Below, piece after piece: positions 5,675-8,742 of a stretch of 8,742 nt of DNA (its first letter is position 1; each line of letters opens with the position of its first letter). Under the pieces are notes generated by a model, which saw only the letters and a program-made list of their open reading frames with translations, did not search any database and had not been told where the DNA came from. Source of the stretch: Firmicutes bacterium UBA5010 (GTDB lineage: Bacteria > Bacillota > Clostridia > Tissierellales > Sedimentibacteraceae); the NCBI GenBank assembly GCA_002396645.1, contig DGYI01000031.1, positions 243 to 8,984 of the forward strand. Direction: 5' to 3'. Both the position numbers and the translations under genes were made by a program.

Positions 5675-6559
5675 ATGATAAATATACACGAGAAAATATT
5701 ATATGAGAATGACAAAGGAGATAGGGTTGAAATATCATATAATTTCCCTTTCTTTTTTCAAAGATTAGAAGGACAAGACGGTTTAAATGCAATAATTGCA
5801 AAAACCAAGGGGCAAGGGCAAGACGGAACTACAATAGAAGATGTTACATTATCTGACAGAGCCTTACAGATACAAGGCATTATAAAAGGGCAAAGCAAGA
5901 GTGAACTAGCGCAGAGCAGACAGAAACTTTTAAAAGTTTTCAATCCTCGTATTGGTGGTTGGCTATATTACGAATATGGTAATGTTAAGAAAAAAATATA
6001 TTGCAATGTAGAGAATGCTCCGAAATTTGCTAGATATCAAGAAAGTTTTAAAAGACAAAGTTTTTTAATTAACTTAATCTGTTCTAATTCGTATTGGCAA
6101 GATAATAAAAACATTAAGACGGGGATTGCGTATTGGTCTAACTTATTCGAGTTCCCTTTAGAGATTCCTGAGAGTGGTTTAGAAATGGGAACTCGTGCAA
6201 ATAGCCTTATTGTAAATGTAAAAAACAACGGTGATGTTGAATGTGGAATGACACTGGAATTTAAAGCCTCTGCAACAGTTGTTAATCCTATAATAATAAA
6301 CATAAATACACAAGAATACATTAAGATTAATAAAACAATGCAAGCGGGCGAAATAATAACAATCAATACACATTTTAACAATAAGACCGTTACAAGTTTT
6401 ATTAATGGGATAAAATCTAACGCATTCAATTATTTTGATTTAAACAGTACATTTATGCAGTTATATGTAGGAGATAATTTATTTAGATATGATAGTGAGG
6501 AGAATATAAACAATCTAGAGGTAAATATATACTATAGTCCTCAATATTTAGGGGTGTAA
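5675..6559 (+). CDS. Distal tail protein (Dit), siphovirus tail family
   Basis: This 294-residue protein fits the Sipho_tail / phi3626 gp14-type distal tail family. The N-terminal half has YNFPFFFQRLEGQDGLN (about residues 22-38), TTIEDVTLSDRALQIQGII (51-69), a helix with SRQKLLKVFNPR and GGWLYYEYGN, and the strand KRQSFLINLICSNSYWQD (about 126-143). The C-terminal half is beta-rich (LIVNVKNNGDVECGMTLEF onward), as expected for the galectin-like domain of Dit proteins. Dit forms a hexameric ring at the tail tip that joins the tube to the Tal protein and often anchors receptor-binding proteins. Position directly after the tape measure supports the call. The SD is AAAGGGGA (5659-5666), about 9 nt before ATG 5675. 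One base separates it from the next gene. Confidence 0.9.
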   Translation: MINIHEKILYENDKGDRVEISYNFPFFFQRLEGQDGLNAIIAKTKGQGQDGTTIEDVTLSDRALQIQGIIKGQSKSELAQSRQKLLKVFNPRIGGWLYYEYGNVKKKIYCNVENAPKFARYQESFKRQSFLINLICSNSYWQDNKNIKTGIAYWSNLFEFPLEIPESGLEMGTRANSLIVNVKNNGDVECGMTLEFKASATVVNPIIININTQEYIKINKTMQAGEIITINTHFNNKTVTSFINGIKSNAFNYFDLNSTFMQLYVGDNLFRYDSEENINNLEVNIYYSPQYLGV

Positions 6560-6560
6560 A

Positions 6561-7637
6561 ATGTTATATATATTTGATGAAAATATTGATTTTAAAGGTA
6601 TTGTCGAGGGTTATTTCAGCTTTAGATGGATAAGACGGTATAGCAAATGCGGAGAATTTGAAATCTATATAGGAGCTACAGAAAAACATATAGATCTGCT
6701 TAAAAAAGGAAACGTAATATATAAAAAAGATGATACAGAGGCAGGATATATAAATTATATACATCTTAAACAAGGTGTTGAGGATAAGGAATCATTAATT
6801 GTAAAAGGCAGATTTTTAAGCGGATATCTTAGCCAAAGAATAATTTGGGGGACTTATGTCTTTAAATCTACAGCAGAGCTTGTCATACACAAATTAATAC
6901 AAGATAACTGTATTTGCCCTGAGAATGAGCATAGAAAAATAAACAATTTAGAACTGGGAGAATTAAAAAACTATTTAGATCCGGTCGAATATCAAGTGAG
7001 CTATAAAAATCTACTTGATGAAATCGAAAAACTTGTGTCTACAAACGAATTAGGCTTTAGAAGTAATTTAGACATAAGTAATAAGAAAATTATTTTTGAA
7101 ATTTACAAAGGATTAAACAGAACAACAGGGCAAACCATAAATCCTCCGGCTATTTTTTCAAAAAAGTTTGAAAATATCTTAGAACAAGAATATATTGACA
7201 GCTCAAATAATTTGAAAAATGTGGCATTAATTGCAGGTGAGGGAGAGGGAGAAGAAAGACAGCGGGTTGTAATCGGACAATCCGAAGGCCTCGAACGACA
7301 CGAGCTTTATGTAGATGCGAGAGATTTGCAAAAAGGCGAAACATCTGAAGATGACTATATAAAAATTTTAGAAAATAGAGGCTTTATAAAATTAGCACAG
7401 AATACAGATATTAAAAGTTTTGACAGTAAAATAAATTTAAACAGTAATTTAAAATATAAAATAGACTTTGATCTCGGTGATATTGTAACTTGCACGAGTA
7501 AAAAATGGGGAATTACAATAAATGCAAGAGTTACAGAAATTGAAGAAGTTTATGGCGGCAACGGTAGAAAAATAAACGTGAAATTTGGCAACGACTTGCC
7601 TACACTAACGGAAAAAATAAAGGCGGTGTTAAATTGA
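6561..7637 (+). CDS. Tail tip protein, ReqiPepy6 Gp37-like (Tal equivalent)
   Basis: This 358-residue protein resembles the siphovirus Gp37-like family that forms the gp27-like hub below Dit. Visible elements are FSFRWIRRYSKCGEFEIYI (about 19-37), ESLIVKGRFLSGYLSQRIIW (about 77-96), the segment YKNLLDEIEKLVSTNELGFR, and a C-terminal barrel with FDLGDIVTCTSKKWGI (about 302-317), ARVTEIEEVYGGNGRKINVKFG and PTLTEKIKAV. The protein stops after this hub region. There is no appended collagen-like, adhesin or peptidoglycan hydrolase domain, so it probably acts as a structural hub while the next gene supplies host binding (inference). ATG 6561 follows GGGGTG (6551-6556) by 4 nt, and that SD overlaps the end of the Dit gene. 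Its TGA stop overlaps the next gene's TTG start. Confidence 0.85.
   Translation: MLYIFDENIDFKGIVEGYFSFRWIRRYSKCGEFEIYIGATEKHIDLLKKGNVIYKKDDTEAGYINYIHLKQGVEDKESLIVKGRFLSGYLSQRIIWGTYVFKSTAELVIHKLIQDNCICPENEHRKINNLELGELKNYLDPVEYQVSYKNLLDEIEKLVSTNELGFRSNLDISNKKIIFEIYKGLNRTTGQTINPPAIFSKKFENILEQEYIDSSNNLKNVALIAGEGEGEERQRVVIGQSEGLERHELYVDARDLQKGETSEDDYIKILENRGFIKLAQNTDIKSFDSKINLNSNLKYKIDFDLGDIVTCTSKKWGITINARVTEIEEVYGGNGRKINVKFGNDLPTLTEKIKAVLN
7621..7628 (+). promoter_or_regulatory. Ribosome binding site AGGCGGTG setting the TTG start at 7634
   Basis: AGGCGGTG is a one-mismatch match to AGGAGGTG. Its core ends 7 nt before TTG 7634, good spacing for initiation. There is no ATG in that frame until 7769, which would remove 45 conserved residues, so this site decides the start. 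The stop codon of the preceding gene lies just downstream, allowing coupled re-initiation. Confidence 0.7.
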
Positions 7638-8742
7638 TAAGAAGCAGTTTTTTTAACAGTTTAAATGGCGACAGAAAGTATAACGCAAACAATTTTGCTG
7701 AATATTTTGCAAGCTTTATCGGAAACGGCATATTTTTAGAAAGTTTCGATATAGCTACAAACGAAAATATGACTATAACGGTAAAAGAGGGAAAAGCTTG
7801 GATAAATGGTTATATAGTTATAAATGATGACGATTATATCTTAACTATTGCAAATGCTGACGGTGTATTAAATAGAATAGACAGAGTTGTTTTGCGTTGG
7901 GATAGTGTAGATAGAGAAATTAGACTAGAAGTTAAAAAAGGAGCATTTGCAACAACTCCTGATGCCCCTGTCTTGCAACGAGATGAAGACGGTTATGAGC
8001 TTGCTATTTTTGACATCCTTATACTTGCAGGTACATCTAAAATCACAATAAGTAACCTGGTAGATACAAGAGAAAACAAGAATCTATGCGGTTATGTAGA
8101 TAGCTTAATTGCAGGGAACGTGGAAGCTTTAAATCAAAGAATAGGTTCTATAATAAGTGATTTAACAAGTGTAGATGACAGAGTTGAGGATATAGAAGAT
8201 GGAACAACTATTGTACCAAATGCAGATAATGCCTATAGTGCTAACAATGCGATAATTGCAGAAAGAGCTATAAGGCTTGCTACTGCACGACAAATTAATG
8301 GTGTAAATTTTGACGGTACACAAAATATAACTGTAGCAGATAATACAAAAGCACCAAATAACCACGCAAGCACAGGTGTTTCTCATGGCTTATGTTCAAC
8401 AACTCTTTACGGTCATGCTAAGCTGTATACGGGTCTGGATAGAGAAAGTTATATTGCTGGAGAAGCATTGTCAAGCAGTGCAGGAAAAGTGCTCAATGAC
8501 AAAATAATAAATTTAGAAAGCAAAAAAATAATAGTTGTTAATTATATAGACTACATAAAAGGAAATCCTGCTATCGAATATACATTTGATGATATAATTT
8601 TAAGACTTAGTACTGAAGGTGATGGCGTAAATGGAAGAATAAATATAAGCGTTAAACTTACGTACAATGCGGAAATTATGTATTATAGGCAAGGCAATGA
8701 TTTTAGTTCAGGGTTTCGTACTGCTACAGCTAATACTTTTAC
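7634..8742 (+). CDS. Tail fibre / receptor-binding baseplate protein, 5' part
   Basis: The frame opens at TTG 7634 (TTGA overlap with the previous stop) and stays open to the window end, 369 codons, so the C-terminus is missing. Residues 1-150 match the N-terminal baseplate-attachment region common in Firmicute phages: SSFFNSLNGDRKYNANNFAE, VKEGKAWINGY (about 50-60), LNRIDRVVLRWD (about 79-90), LQRDEDGYELAIFDI (about 114-128) and DTRENKNLCGYV. A predicted coiled coil follows (about 155-192, ALNQRIGSIISDLTSVDDRV). Next are fibre-like elements (RQINGVNFDGTQNITVAD, NNHASTGVSHG, LYGHAKLYTG, EALSSSAGKVLNDKI), then a new beta-rich region that is cut off. It likely attaches to the tail tip through its N-terminus and binds the host surface with its missing C-terminus. 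Confidence 0.85.
   Translation, partial: MIRSSFFNSLNGDRKYNANNFAEYFASFIGNGIFLESFDIATNENMTITVKEGKAWINGYIVINDDDYILTIANADGVLNRIDRVVLRWDSVDREIRLEVKKGAFATTPDAPVLQRDEDGYELAIFDILILAGTSKITISNLVDTRENKNLCGYVDSLIAGNVEALNQRIGSIISDLTSVDDRVEDIEDGTTIVPNADNAYSANNAIIAERAIRLATARQINGVNFDGTQNITVADNTKAPNNHASTGVSHGLCSTTLYGHAKLYTGLDRESYIAGEALSSSAGKVLNDKIINLESKKIIVVNYIDYIKGNPAIEYTFDDIILRLSTEGDGVNGRINISVKLTYNAEIMYYRQGNDFSSGFRTATANTF

Noticed and set aside
8162..8386. Antisense open frame opposite the fibre gene.
   Set aside because: Cys/Ile/Tyr-rich composition, no SD site, and it lies opposite a clear coding frame.
1..8742. Search for a novel accessory system, tRNA, CRISPR array, insertion sequence or attachment site.
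   Set aside because: Every stretch is accounted for by siphovirus head-joining and tail genes in canonical order. No RNA gene fold, repeat array or transposase was seen.

Overview
This window is the tail-building half of the late operon of a siphovirus or prophage from a low-GC Gram-positive host (Bacillota, Clostridia/Tissierellia-like). The host call is inference. It rests on the AT-rich sequence, heavy use of AGA and ATA codons, Shine-Dalgarno sites ahead of almost every gene, and the family types present. TGA acts as a stop (7635-7637) and TGG codes Trp, so the genetic code is standard. All genes lie on the + strand and are tightly packed. There is no gene-free stretch over about 300 bases; the one apparent gap (2224-2411) is coding sequence reached by a -1 ribosomal frameshift.

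Head-tail joining region (1-1238): the 3' end of a probable head-tail connector gene, a head-closure (head-tail adaptor) protein, an HK97 gp10-like protein and a tail-terminator-like protein. Neighbouring genes overlap or are separated by 1-2 nt.

Tail tube and tape measure region (1240-5657): a phi13-type major tail protein, followed at once by an intrinsic terminator. Next is the tail assembly chaperone gene, with a canonical A AAA AAC slippery heptamer and a perfect 11-bp downstream stem-loop. Frameshifting there gives a longer chaperone fusion (1867-2399), analogous to lambda gpG/gpGT. A 1081-residue tape measure protein follows. By the usual rule of about 0.15 nm per residue it predicts a tail of roughly 160 nm (inference).

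Tail tip (5675-8742): a distal tail protein (Dit), a short Gp37-like tail tip/adhesin-base protein (Tal equivalent), and the first 369 codons of a tail-fibre or receptor-binding protein. The fibre starts at a TTG overlapping the previous stop codon and runs off the window end.

The order (connector, closure, terminator, tube, chaperone, tape measure, Dit, Tal, fibre) is the standard siphovirus late order and fixes most assignments. No undescribed system, defence cargo, RNA gene, insertion sequence or CRISPR array is visible. The best second-look items are the frameshift signal, whose stem-loop also resembles a terminator and which has a competing repeat, and the two terminator-like hairpins that bracket the chaperone gene.
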